NCBI RefSeq assembly: GCF_005280735.1
Contig: NZ_CP040077.1
Span: 4,154,001 to 4,218,000, forward strand
Origin: Trinickia violacea
Lineage (GTDB): Bacteria > Pseudomonadota > Gammaproteobacteria > Burkholderiales > Burkholderiaceae
DNA length: 64,000 bases
Direction: 5' to 3'
Part shown: piece by piece, positions 38,556-48,437 of the stretch
Layout: the number at the start of each line of letters is the position of its first letter
Numbering within the stretch: position 1 is the stretch's first letter
Notes under the pieces: generated by a model
What the model saw: the letters and a program-made list of their open reading frames with translations, nothing else
The model's database searches: none
Told to the model about the DNA's origin: nothing
Program-made: the position numbers and the translations under genes

Positions 38556-39479
38556 TCAAACCACGGGACGGTGCAGCAGCACCTCAAAGACGAAGCGGCT
38601 GCCGACATAGGCCAGCAGCAGCGCAACGAACGACGCGAGCACCCAGCGCAACGCCGCGCGGCCGCGCCAGCCGGATACCTTGCGCGCCGTGAGCAACGCG
38701 CCGAACATCAGCCAGGACAAGATCGCGAAGACGGTCTTGTGATCGAGCTTGATCGCGCGGTCCACCAGCTGCTCACTAAATAGGATGCCGGACAAGAGCG
38801 TGAGCGTGAGCAGCACGAACCCCGCCGAGATCAGCCGGAACAGCAGCTTTTCGAGCGTGAGGAGCGGCGGCAGCGTATCGAGCCAGCTCGAGAGCCACCC
38901 GCCGTTCGCGCCGGTGCCGCGTTGCGCCGCGCCACGCATCGCATGCAATCGGCGCTCGGCGAACAGCATCAGCACGGCGTGCAGCGCGGCGATCGCGAAG
39001 AGCCCGTACGCGACATTCGCAATGATGAAATGCAGCTTGAACATCGGCGCCGCCGCATACGACAGCACGCGCACTCCGCCGAACGCGAGCGGCATCAGCG
39101 ACGCGACGCACGCGAGCGGCAGCACGAGGAGCCGCAAGCCGTCGAGCGGGAAGAAGAAACTCTCGATCCAGTAGATGCCGGCGCCGAGCCAGAACATCGC
39201 GGAGAGTGCGAACGCGAAGCCGAACACCATCGCGTTCTGCGGAAAGATCGTCGTGTGCAGCAGTACGCCGTGCGCGAGCAGCGCGACAAAGAGCAGCCAG
39301 CGCCCCTGCACGCTCATGCCCGACGCGGCCGACACCGGCGCGCGCGCGTCCCGGCCCGCCGGTACCGGCGGCACGCTCGAGAGCATCGTTTGCGCCTCCA
39401 CGTGCCGATGGGCGCGCCAGCCCGCGACGGCAAGGCCGCCGTAAAGAAGCGCAGTGAGGGCATACAGTACAATATCCAT
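38556..39479 (-). CDS. CcsA/YpjD-type cytochrome c assembly membrane protein
   Basis: 307-aa polytopic inner-membrane protein with eight or more hydrophobic helices. It belongs to the CcmC/CcsA family: FKLHFIIANVAYGLFAIAALHA holds a conserved His, and IKLDHKTVFAILSWLMF holds the second. The usual tryptophan-rich WWD signature is not evident, as in the short YpjD/CorE-type members found next to ffh. A heme-handling role is inferred from the family. It is divergent from ffh with 87 bp between starts. Confidence 0.87.
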   Translation of the reverse strand: MDIVLYALTALLYGGLAVAGWRAHRHVEAQTMLSSVPPVPAGRDARAPVSAASGMSVQGRWLLFVALLAHGVLLHTTIFPQNAMVFGFAFALSAMFWLGAGIYWIESFFFPLDGLRLLVLPLACVASLMPLAFGGVRVLSYAAAPMFKLHFIIANVAYGLFAIAALHAVLMLFAERRLHAMRGAAQRGTGANGGWLSSWLDTLPPLLTLEKLLFRLISAGFVLLTLTLLSGILFSEQLVDRAIKLDHKTVFAILSWLMFGALLTARKVSGWRGRAALRWVLASFVALLLAYVGSRFVFEVLLHRPVV

Positions 39480-39566
39480 GTTCGAAGTTTACACTAGGGC
39501 CCTTCCCCGCGACGTCTCCCGTTTCGTCAGCCGCGCGCCAGGTGCCCGCACTGTCCATCGCTCCCC

Positions 39567-40934
39567 ATGCTCGACAATCTCACCACACGGATGGCGCGCG
39601 TCGTCAAGACGCTGCGCGGCGAAGCCCGGCTCACCGAGGCGAACACACAGGAGATGCTGCGCGAAGTGCGCCTCGCGCTCCTCGAAGCCGACGTGGCGCT
39701 GCCCGTCGTGCGCGAATTCATCGCGAAGGTGAAGGAAAAGGCGCTCGGCGAAGAAGTGCTGTCGAGCCTGACGCCGGGCCAGGCGCTCGTCGGCGTCGTG
39801 CAGCGCGAGCTGACAGCCGTGATCGGCGGCGACTATGAAGGCAAGGCCGTCGAGCTCAATCTCGCCGTCACGCCGCCCGCGATCGTCCTGATGGCCGGCC
39901 TGCAAGGCGCCGGTAAAACGACCACGGTCGGCAAGCTCGCGAAACTGCTGCGCGAGAAGTACAAGAAGAAGGTGCTCACGGTTTCCTGCGACGTCTACCG
40001 CCCTGCCGCTATCGCGCAGTTGAAGACGGTGACGGAGCAAGTCGGCGCCGACTTCTTCCCGTCCGAGCCCGATCAGAAGCCGGTCGATATCGCGCGCGCC
40101 GCGGTCGATTGGGCGAAGCGCCACTATCACGACGTGCTGCTCGTCGATACGGCCGGCCGTCTCGGCATCGACGAAGCGATGATGAACGAAATCAGCGCGC
40201 TGCACGCGGAGCTGAAGCCGGCGGAAACGCTCTTCGTCGTCGACGCGATGCTCGGCCAGGACGCCGTCAACACCGCCAAGGCGTTCAACGACGCGCTGCC
40301 GCTCACCGGCGTCGTGCTCACCAAGCTCGATGGCGACTCGCGCGGCGGCGCGGCGCTGTCGGTGCGTCACGTGACCGGCAAGCCGATCAAGTTCGTCGGC
40401 GTCGCCGAAAAGCTCGACGGCCTTGAAGTGTTCTATCCGGACCGGATGGCGAACCGGATCCTCGGCATGGGCGACATTCTCGCGCTCGTCGAGGAAGCGC
40501 AGCGCGGCGTCGACGTGCAAGCCGCCCAGAAGCTCGCCGACAAGGTCAAGAAAGGCGGCGACTTCGATCTCAACGATTTCCGCGCACAGCTTTCGCAGAT
40601 GAAGAACATGGGCGGCCTGTCGTCGCTGATGGATAAACTCCCCGCGCAGTTCCAGCAAGCCGCGGCCGGCGCCGACATGGGCCAGGCCGAAAAGCAGATG
40701 CGCCGCATGGAAGGCATCATCAACTCGATGACGCCGCAGGAGCGTGCGAAACCCGAACTCATCAAGGCGACCCGCAAGCGCCGCATCGCGGCCGGCGCCG
40801 GCGTGCAGGTGCAGGAAGTGAACCGCATGCTCAACCAGTACGAGCAGATGCGCACCATGATGAAGAAGCTCAAGGGCGGCAACCTGCAGAAGATGATGCG
40901 CGGCATGAAGGGCATGCTGCCGGGCATGCGCTGA
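39567..40934 (+). CDS. ffh: signal recognition particle protein Ffh
   Basis: GTPase that, with 4.5S RNA, delivers nascent membrane proteins to FtsY. The 455-aa protein has an N domain (LTTRMARVVKTLRGE), a G domain with LQGAGKTTTVGKLAKLL, VSCDVYRPAAIAQL, LLVDTAGRLGID, TKLDGDSRGGAALS and GVAEKLDGLEVF, and a Met-rich M domain ending MKGMLPGMR. Length and motif order are normal. Confidence 0.98.
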   Translation: MLDNLTTRMARVVKTLRGEARLTEANTQEMLREVRLALLEADVALPVVREFIAKVKEKALGEEVLSSLTPGQALVGVVQRELTAVIGGDYEGKAVELNLAVTPPAIVLMAGLQGAGKTTTVGKLAKLLREKYKKKVLTVSCDVYRPAAIAQLKTVTEQVGADFFPSEPDQKPVDIARAAVDWAKRHYHDVLLVDTAGRLGIDEAMMNEISALHAELKPAETLFVVDAMLGQDAVNTAKAFNDALPLTGVVLTKLDGDSRGGAALSVRHVTGKPIKFVGVAEKLDGLEVFYPDRMANRILGMGDILALVEEAQRGVDVQAAQKLADKVKKGGDFDLNDFRAQLSQMKNMGGLSSLMDKLPAQFQQAAAGADMGQAEKQMRRMEGIINSMTPQERAKPELIKATRKRRIAAGAGVQVQEVNRMLNQYEQMRTMMKKLKGGNLQKMMRGMKGMLPGMR

Positions 40935-41091
40935 GCGGTCCGTTCAAGGCGGCGGAAAGACGGCTCACGGGCTAACACAGCGCTGTCTTTTGCGCCGCTA
41001 TCAAGGATGGCGGAGCGCGCGGGTTTATGCTGTAGCGTGCGCCGCCGTTCTCTCCCACACTAATGTATACAGTCACCGTCCGTCAGACGTC

Positions 41092-41643
41092 ATGAATCGC
41101 GAAGAAGCTCTCCACATTTTCCGCCACTCCGAAGAGATCGTATCGGCCACCGAGGTCGACGCGTCGATAGCGAAAATGGCGCAGGCCATCCGCACCGAAA
41201 TGAGCGAGGACTTTCCGCTCGTGCTGTCGGTGATGGGCGGCGCGGCGGTATTCACCGGCATGCTGCTGCCGCACCTCGACTTCCCGCTCGAATTCGACTA
41301 CATCCACCTGACCCGCTACCGCAACACCACGAAGGGCGGCAGCGACATGCAGTGGCGCGTCGCGCCGGCCGAGTCGGTGAAGGATCGCGTCGTGCTCGTG
41401 CTCGACGACATCCTCGACGAAGGCGAAACGATGGCCGCGATCCGCGACCGTATTCTGGCGATGGGCGCGAAGCGCTTCCTGTCTGCCGTGCTGTGCGAGA
41501 AGCTGATCGATAAGGACAAGCCGCTGCGCCCCGACTTCTGCGGCTTCGAAGTGCCCGACCGCTACGTGTTCGGCTGCGGGATGGACGCGAAGGGCTACTG
41601 GCGCAACCTGCCGACGATCCGCGCGCTGACCGACGGCGCCTGA
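41092..41643 (+). CDS. hypoxanthine/guanine-type phosphoribosyltransferase
   Basis: Purine salvage enzyme candidate of 183 aa starting MNREEALHIFRHSEEIVS. It has the type I PRTase fold with the PRPP loop VVLVLDDILDEGETM (acidic pair then G-x-T), a flexible-loop region YIHLTRYRNTTKGGS, and the C-terminal hood FCGFEVPDRYVFGCGMDAKGYWRNLP typical of HPRT enzymes. The frame is open 34 codons further upstream without family similarity. It reads toward the terminator split by the IS4 element. Confidence 0.88.
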   Translation: MNREEALHIFRHSEEIVSATEVDASIAKMAQAIRTEMSEDFPLVLSVMGGAAVFTGMLLPHLDFPLEFDYIHLTRYRNTTKGGSDMQWRVAPAESVKDRVVLVLDDILDEGETMAAIRDRILAMGAKRFLSAVLCEKLIDKDKPLRPDFCGFEVPDRYVFGCGMDAKGYWRNLPTIRALTDGA

Positions 41644-41688
41644 CGCACCCGCCGCCGCGACCTGTTGCCCGCGGCAGCTCAGCTCAAT

Positions 41689-41709
41689 AAAAAAAGCGGC
41701 CAAACGGCC
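41689..41709. terminator. left half of a bidirectional terminator split by the IS4 insertion
   Basis: AAAAAAAGC followed by GGCCAAACGGCC. Together with GGCCGCTTTTTT at 43146-43157 it would form a classic terminator: A run, GCGGCC stem, AAAC loop, GGCCGC, T run. It lay between convergent hpt-type and marC genes. Each half keeps a short GGCC-AAAC-GGCC hairpin because of the duplication. Confidence 0.75.
41698..41709 (+). repeat. left 12-bp target-site duplication of the IS4 element
   Basis: GGCCAAACGGCC, repeated directly at 43138-43149 immediately outside the other IS end. A length of 10-13 bp is usual for IS4-family insertions. Confidence 0.85.
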
Positions 41710-43137
41710 TAATGCCGTTCAGTTAAGGTCCCGCTTCAGGTACCGGACGGTGTAACGGAAAGGTCTGGACTTGACGGCCCGAGCGCATGAGCGCCCGGGC
41801 CGTTTTTCGTTGGGAAGCTGCTTGAGGCGCTCGCGCAGGCGCGCGAGTAGCGCAGGGAGTTTGCCGTACGAGCGCGTGACGGCCGCCCACGTCATTTCGT
41901 ACTGGATCGTGTGAAACGCCCTGATGAAGCTCAGCTCCTCGGGTGTGCGGCCGGCCTCCAGGGCAGCCTTCGCCATCTCCAGGCGAATCAGGTTGTAGGC
42001 GATCAAAGCGCCCCAGAACTCCTGGTAGACGCCTTCCACGGTCTGACTGCGAAGGGTCAACTCCATGCCCAGCATCGATTGCTTCAATTCACGGTAGCTG
42101 GTCTCGATTTGCCAGCGACGTTCGTAGCAGGACACGATGTCACCGGCCTTAAACCGCTGCCGATCGCTCAGGGAAGTCAGCAATACCCGCTGCCGGCCAC
42201 CGGCATCGACGGCGAGCACGGCACGGGCCTGCCAGGACTCGGGCAGCTCCGGACACGCCTTTCGCGCCTGCGGCGACACGCGCATGCGCACCATCTGATC
42301 GCCGGACTCACCACTGAGCACCTCCCAGCGTGTATTGGACTTGGCCGGAATGATGAAATGCCGGTTCTCCCCGCCCGCGACCAGGCTGCACAGCAGCTGG
42401 GCGGACAGGAACCCTTTATCGAACACCGTAATGGAGTTCTCCGGCACACGCGGCATGAGTTCACGCGCCGAGATCATCTCGTTGACGTCATAAGGGCCGA
42501 ATTCGACATCGCGTACCAGATGCGTGGGAATGGCGGTGAGCGTAACGGCACGCAACTGGGGATAGCTGCCCACCCGGTCATGCACGGCCGCGGATGCCCC
42601 GAAGTGCCTGCGGTTGGCGGCACTGTCGGCCGTGCGCAGCGTGGTGCCGTCCATGGCGAACAGCGAGAATCCCTTGAAGAGGTATTGCGCCTGATCCTGG
42701 CAACCCAGTTCCTGGCGGACTCGTGAAAGAGCCACGCCAGCGGCGCGGCGCCGGTGCGTTGCCGTGCCTGGGTGATGGCGCTCTTGCTGACAAACGACGC
42801 ATCGGGCGCGGGAAGCGCAAGTTCCAGCCCGTCAACCACCTCGCTGATTGACTGATGCCGGTACAACGCCAGTGCGATCACCAGCCACACCACCTGCTGC
42901 GCTGGCAGACGACGACGGCGCAGGCTGGCACTGCCGCTGGCCTGAACTGCCTGCTCGATCCATTCGTACGGCAGATGCTCGCCCAGCCGGTCCCATTCGA
43001 ACGGTGGGTGTGAATCGACAAGAAGAGGAAGGTCGTCAACCAGCATGGCGACGAAAGTTAACATCGCCACGCCCTGTTTACAACAGGTTTGCTCCATCAA
43101 CAAAAATGCCGTTCAGTCGCTTAACTGAACGGCATTA
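41710..43137 (-). mobile_element. IS4-family insertion sequence, 1,428 bp
   Basis: Bounded by perfect 18-bp terminal inverted repeats (TAATGCCGTTCAGTTAAG at 41710-41727 and its complement at 43120-43137) and by a 12-bp target duplication. It contains one transposase, broken by a single frameshift. The right end additionally holds an inward copy of the end sequence (43105-43117), forming a hairpin with 43124-43136. The intact ends and exact duplication suggest a recent insertion. Confidence 0.93.
41719..43097 (-). pseudogene. IS4-family transposase, one frameshift
   Basis: The N-terminal IS4 domain (PFEWDRLGEHLPYEWIEQAV, LPAQQVVWLVIALALYRHQS) is in one frame until about WLFHESARNWVA. The catalytic DDE part (LFAMDGTTLRTADSAANRRH, VFDKGFLSAQLL, and YRRW-type CYERRWQIETSYRELKQSM with the Y-(2)-R-(3)-E-(6)-K motif) continues in the next frame from QDQAQYLFKGF. 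One base appears lost near 42690, in GGTTGCCAGG. There is no slippery homopolymer, and IS4 elements do not normally use programmed frameshifting, so it is called a pseudogene. The ATG at 43097 is the first plausible start. Confidence 0.85.
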
Positions 43138-43157
43138 GGCCAAACGGCCGCTTTTTT
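43138..43157. terminator. right 12-bp IS4 target duplication and right half of the split terminator
   Basis: 43138-43149 repeats GGCCAAACGGCC; 43150-43157 adds GC and the T run. For leftward marC transcripts the remaining hairpin GGCC-AAAC-GGCC is weaker than the original and is followed by the IS end instead of a T tract. Confidence 0.75.
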
Positions 43158-43195
43158 GTCTCAGCGCCAACTGCGCGCGAACTCGGCGCCTGCGT

Positions 43196-43798
43196 CTAGA
43201 GCTGGTGCACGAACACCCGAATCCCGCCCAGAATCATCTCGACCGAAATCGCAACCAGCACCAGCCCCATCAACCGCTCGAACGCCATCACGGTACGCTC
43301 GCCGATCCACTGCTGAATCCGCTGCGCGAGCACCAGCACGACCGCGCACACGATCATCGTCACGGTGAGCGCGCCGATCCACTCGGGCACCCGCCCCGGG
43401 GACTGCGAAGTCAGCAGCATCACCGTCGCGAGCGCAGACGGACCCGCCAGTGCGGGAATCGCGAGCGGCACGATAAACGGTTCGCCGCCCGCGCGCGGAT
43501 CGTTGCCGAGCGCGCCGTCCGGATGCGGGAAGACCATCCGCAGCGCGATCAGGAACAGAACGATGCCGCCGCCGATGCGCAGCGAAATATCGGTCAGATG
43601 CATCATCCGCAGGAAGCGATCGCCGATCACCATGAAGATCAGCAGGATCACGAACGCAATCGCCACTTCCCGCAGGATCACCTTGACCCGCCGATCCTTC
43701 GGCACGTTCTTCAGCGCGGAGATGAAGAGCGGAATGTTGCCGAGCGGATCGGTGATCAGGAGCAGCAGGACCGTCGCCGATAGAAAGTTGTACTCCAA
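43196..43798 (-). CDS. MarC-family integral membrane protein
   Basis: 200-aa UPF0056/MarC protein with about six membrane helices. Typical segments are LLITDPLGNIPLFISALK, LRIGGGIVLFLIALRMVFP and IVPLAIPALAGPSALATVMLL. The family was once linked to multiple antibiotic resistance, but the function remains unclear. It is 12 bp downstream of proS in the same direction and probably cotranscribed. Its normal terminator is the one disrupted by the IS4 element. Confidence 0.92.
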   Translation of the reverse strand: MEYNFLSATVLLLLITDPLGNIPLFISALKNVPKDRRVKVILREVAIAFVILLIFMVIGDRFLRMMHLTDISLRIGGGIVLFLIALRMVFPHPDGALGNDPRAGGEPFIVPLAIPALAGPSALATVMLLTSQSPGRVPEWIGALTVTMIVCAVVLVLAQRIQQWIGERTVMAFERLMGLVLVAISVEMILGGIRVFVHQL

Positions 43799-43810
43799 CG
43801 CGCCACCCGG

Positions 43811-45547
<1,737 letters not shown>

Positions 45548-45813
45548 TCAGAATTATCCAAAAACGGCGGCCCTGAGCGAGCCGCCCGAAAGAAGTAGAA
45601 CGTATGAGTATAGGTGATAGGGTCGCAGCGGCTTTACGGGGCCGGATAAGACGAGGTGCAGCGGCACCGTGGTCGCCGGATCGCCAGACAAATCTTAAGT
45701 CACTTAGCGGCACGCACCTTGCTGCAAATCGGCCCTTCCTGGTGCATGGCGGTGCGTAAGACCCGTTATCTGTTTATAATCAAAGCAATTTTAAAGGATT
45801 CGAAGGTGGTTGT

Positions 45814-46512
45814 ATGCTGGATCGTGAAGGCTTTCGCCCGAACGTCGGCATCATCCTCTTGAACGCGCACAACGAGGTGTTTTGGGGTAAGCGGCTGCGT
45901 GAACATTCCTGGCAATTTCCGCAAGGGGGCATCAAGTACGGTGAGACCCCCATGCAAGCGATGTATCGGGAGTTACACGAAGAAACCGGCTTGCTTCCGG
46001 AGCACGTCAAGATCATCGGTCGCACGCGCGACTGGTTGCGTTATGAGGTGCCGGACAAGTTCATCAAGCGTGAAGTACGCGGTCATTACCGCGGCCAGAA
46101 ACAGATCTGGTTTCTGCTGCGGATGGTCGGACGCGATTGCGACATTTGCTTGCGCGCAACCGATCATCCGGAGTTCGACGCTTGGCGTTGGAACGAGTAC
46201 TGGGTGCCGCTCGACGCGGTAATCGAGTTCAAGAGAGATGTGTATCAGTTGGCGTTGACGGAGTTGTCGCGGTTCCTGCGGCGTCCGGCGCCGCGCGCGG
46301 AAAAACCGCGCGGGCATCACGGGCAACGGTATCCGCGCGTCGCGGCGTCGGTGACGGCGTCCGCGATGGGCACGATCACCCAGGTGACGATCGAAGCGAC
46401 GATCGAGACTGTGGAGTCTGCTGGCACGGTCAACACGATAGGCTCGGAAGACGGCTCGGATTGCCTGTCGGCCGAACCTTCCGACGAGCAAACGCGCATC
46501 CTGCGCGGCTAA
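45814..46512 (+). CDS. rppH: RNA pyrophosphohydrolase with C-terminal extension
   Basis: Nudix hydrolase that removes pyrophosphate from mRNA 5' ends and triggers decay. The family start MLDREGFRPNVGIILLN and the Nudix box GGIKYGETPMQAMYRELHEE with ETGL are intact, as is VPDKFIKREVRGHYRGQKQIWFLLR. The core ends at about residue 165 (E. coli RppH has 176 aa). A further ~65-residue Thr/Ser/Ala-rich tail makes 232 aa. TATAAT at 45775-45780, 34 bp before the ATG, is a likely -10, though no good -35 is seen. Confidence 0.95.
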   Translation: MLDREGFRPNVGIILLNAHNEVFWGKRLREHSWQFPQGGIKYGETPMQAMYRELHEETGLLPEHVKIIGRTRDWLRYEVPDKFIKREVRGHYRGQKQIWFLLRMVGRDCDICLRATDHPEFDAWRWNEYWVPLDAVIEFKRDVYQLALTELSRFLRRPAPRAEKPRGHHGQRYPRVAASVTASAMGTITQVTIEATIETVESAGTVNTIGSEDGSDCLSAEPSDEQTRILRG

Positions 46513-46605
46513 TCGACACGCGGCGGCGTTTCCCACGCCTATGCCGCAACCGCGGGCGCTGAGCCGGTCACACGGTATCGCGCCCGTTTTTTCGAGGATG
46601 TCATA

Positions 46606-47157
46606 TTGAAAGCGATTGCTCTCGCCGCGGCATGCGCCGCCGCCGGCGCCCTACTGGCGGCCTGCTCGAGTACGCCCAGCAACAAGGACGACAGCGCCTT
46701 TACCTACCTGCTGGACCGCAAGGGGAACTGGGTCGAAAACAAGGTCGACACCTTACCGCCGCTGCCGGAAGCGGGCGATCTGCTGCCGTTTGATGTCTCG
46801 CAGAACACGCCTCTGCAATTCTCGGTCGATCAGAAGTCGCTGACGGTGGGCTCGGACGGCGTCGTGCGCTATACGGTGGTGGTGACGAGCCCGGCCGGTG
46901 CTCGCAACGTCAACTATGAGGGTATTCGCTGCGACACCTACGAGTGGCGCCAATACGCGGGACTCAACGCGGACCACGATGGCTGGGACCGCACCGTGGC
47001 GAACCCGTGGCAGCGCATCGAGAACGGCAACCTGAATGCGTACCAGGCGTCGCTCTATCAGGATTACTTCTGCGCGAACAAGATGCCGACCGGTTCGGCA
47101 AAGACGATCGTCAATAACATCCGCTTGAGGCGTACCGCCGCGAGCGCGATCCGCTGA
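46606..47157 (+). CDS. CNP1-like family lipoprotein
   Basis: 183-aa exported protein starting at TTG 46606, with GAGG 8 bases upstream. A lipoprotein signal (MKAIALAAACAAAGALLAAC, lipobox LLAAC) is followed by the CNP1-like domain: VRYTVVVTSPAGARNVNYEG, RCDTYEWRQYAGLN and YQDYFCANKMP. CNP1-like proteins are beta-proteobacterial and of unknown function. The order proS-rppH-CNP1-proB is conserved in the group. A strong terminator follows. Confidence 0.88.
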   Translation: MKAIALAAACAAAGALLAACSSTPSNKDDSAFTYLLDRKGNWVENKVDTLPPLPEAGDLLPFDVSQNTPLQFSVDQKSLTVGSDGVVRYTVVVTSPAGARNVNYEGIRCDTYEWRQYAGLNADHDGWDRTVANPWQRIENGNLNAYQASLYQDYFCANKMPTGSAKTIVNNIRLRRTAASAIR

Positions 47158-47183
47158 CGCGCGATACGCTCCCGCGCGGCAAT

Positions 47184-47216
47184 AAAAAAGCCCGCTGTCG
47201 ATCAGCGGGCTTTTTT
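47184..47216. terminator. bidirectional intrinsic terminator between the CNP1-like gene and proB
   Basis: AAAAAAGCCCGCTG (47184-47197) pairs with CAGCGGGCTTTTTT (47203-47216) over a 5-base loop. The T runs serve both convergent genes. Confidence 0.9.
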
Positions 47217-47238
47217 GCGTCGGCCGCAGATGCTCCGT

Positions 47239-48357
47239 TCAAATCAGCACGAGATTGTCGCGATGAATCAGCTCGGGCTCGAGCATATAGCCGAGGATCG
47301 ACTCGATCTCGGTGCTCGGCTTGCGGTGAATCAGCTTCGCCTCGGCGCTGCTGTAGTTCGTGAGTCCACGTGCGACTTCGCGACCCGCGGCGTTCAAGCA
47401 CGCGATCACTTCGCCGCGCGCAAACGCACCCTGCACGTCCACGACACCGATCGGCAACAGGCTCTTGCCGCCTACCGTGAGCTTCTCGACCGCGCCGTCG
47501 TCGATCACGACGTGCCCGCGCACCTGCAGATGATCGGCCATCCATTGCTTGCGGGCGGCCATGCGCGCCGTCCGCGCGATCAATTGCGTGCCGATTGCCT
47601 CGCCGGCAGCTAGCCGAGCCAGCACCTCGGGCTCGCGGCCGCTCGCGATCACGGTGTCGGCACCGCTATGCGCCGCGCGCTTAGCGGCGAGGATCTTCGT
47701 CAGCATCCCGCCGCGGCCGATGCTCGATCCCGCGCCGCCGGCCATCGCCTCCAACTCCGGAGAGCCCGCATCCGCCTGCTCGACGAGCGTTGCGCTCGGG
47801 TCTTTACGAGGATCAGCGGTGTACAGGCCGCGCTGATCGGTCAAAATGATCAGTGCGTCGCCTTCGATCAGGTTGGCAACGAGCGCGCCGAGCGTGTCGT
47901 TGTCGCCAAACTTGATTTCATCGGTGACGACGGTGTCGTTCTCGTTGATGATCGGCACGACGCCGAGGCGCAGCAGCGTCAACAGCGTCGAGCGCGCATT
48001 CAGATAGCGTTCACGGTCGGCAAGATCCGCGTGGGTCAGCAGAATTTGCGCGGTGCGGATCGAGTGCTCGGCGAACCGGCTTTCGTACACTTGCGCGAGC
48101 CCCATCTGGCCAACGGCGGCGGCAGCTTGCAACTCGTCGATTTCACGCGGACGCTTCGTCCAGCCGAGGCGCTGCATCCCTTCGGCAATGGCCCCCGAAC
48201 TGACGAGCACCACTTCCTTGCCTTGCGCGCGCAATTGCGCGATCTGCTCGGCCCAGCGGCCGATGGCTGCGTGGTCGAGCCCGCGTCCGTCGTTCGTCAC
48301 GAGACTGGACCCTACTTTCACTACCAAGCGTTTCGAATCGGCGATGACAGAACGCAT
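47239..48357 (-). CDS. proB: glutamate 5-kinase
   Basis: First step of proline synthesis, ATP-dependent phosphorylation of glutamate. The 372-aa protein has an amino acid kinase domain (KRLVVKVGSSLVTNDGRGLD, VLVSSGAIAEGMQRLG, INENDTVVTDEIKFGDNDTL, ILTDQRGLYTADPRKDP, GGMLTKILAAKRAA) and a C-terminal PUA domain (about 280-355, SLLPIGVVDVQGAFARGE). Full-length, like E. coli ProB (367 aa). It lies 80 bp downstream of obgE. Confidence 0.97.
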   Translation of the reverse strand: MRSVIADSKRLVVKVGSSLVTNDGRGLDHAAIGRWAEQIAQLRAQGKEVVLVSSGAIAEGMQRLGWTKRPREIDELQAAAAVGQMGLAQVYESRFAEHSIRTAQILLTHADLADRERYLNARSTLLTLLRLGVVPIINENDTVVTDEIKFGDNDTLGALVANLIEGDALIILTDQRGLYTADPRKDPSATLVEQADAGSPELEAMAGGAGSSIGRGGMLTKILAAKRAAHSGADTVIASGREPEVLARLAAGEAIGTQLIARTARMAARKQWMADHLQVRGHVVIDDGAVEKLTVGGKSLLPIGVVDVQGAFARGEVIACLNAAGREVARGLTNYSSAEAKLIHRKPSTEIESILGYMLEPELIHRDNLVLI

Positions 48358-48437
48358 CGTGCGCGGTCTCCATGGATGCCTTGATGGCGCGATGGCCCGC
48401 CGCTCGACGCGGCAGGCAAATGACGGATGAGTCGAGG

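Noticed and set aside
42474..42735. Programmed frameshifting in the IS4 transposase
   Set aside because: No slippery A or T run at the junction, and IS4-family elements are not known to use it; a lost base explains the split.
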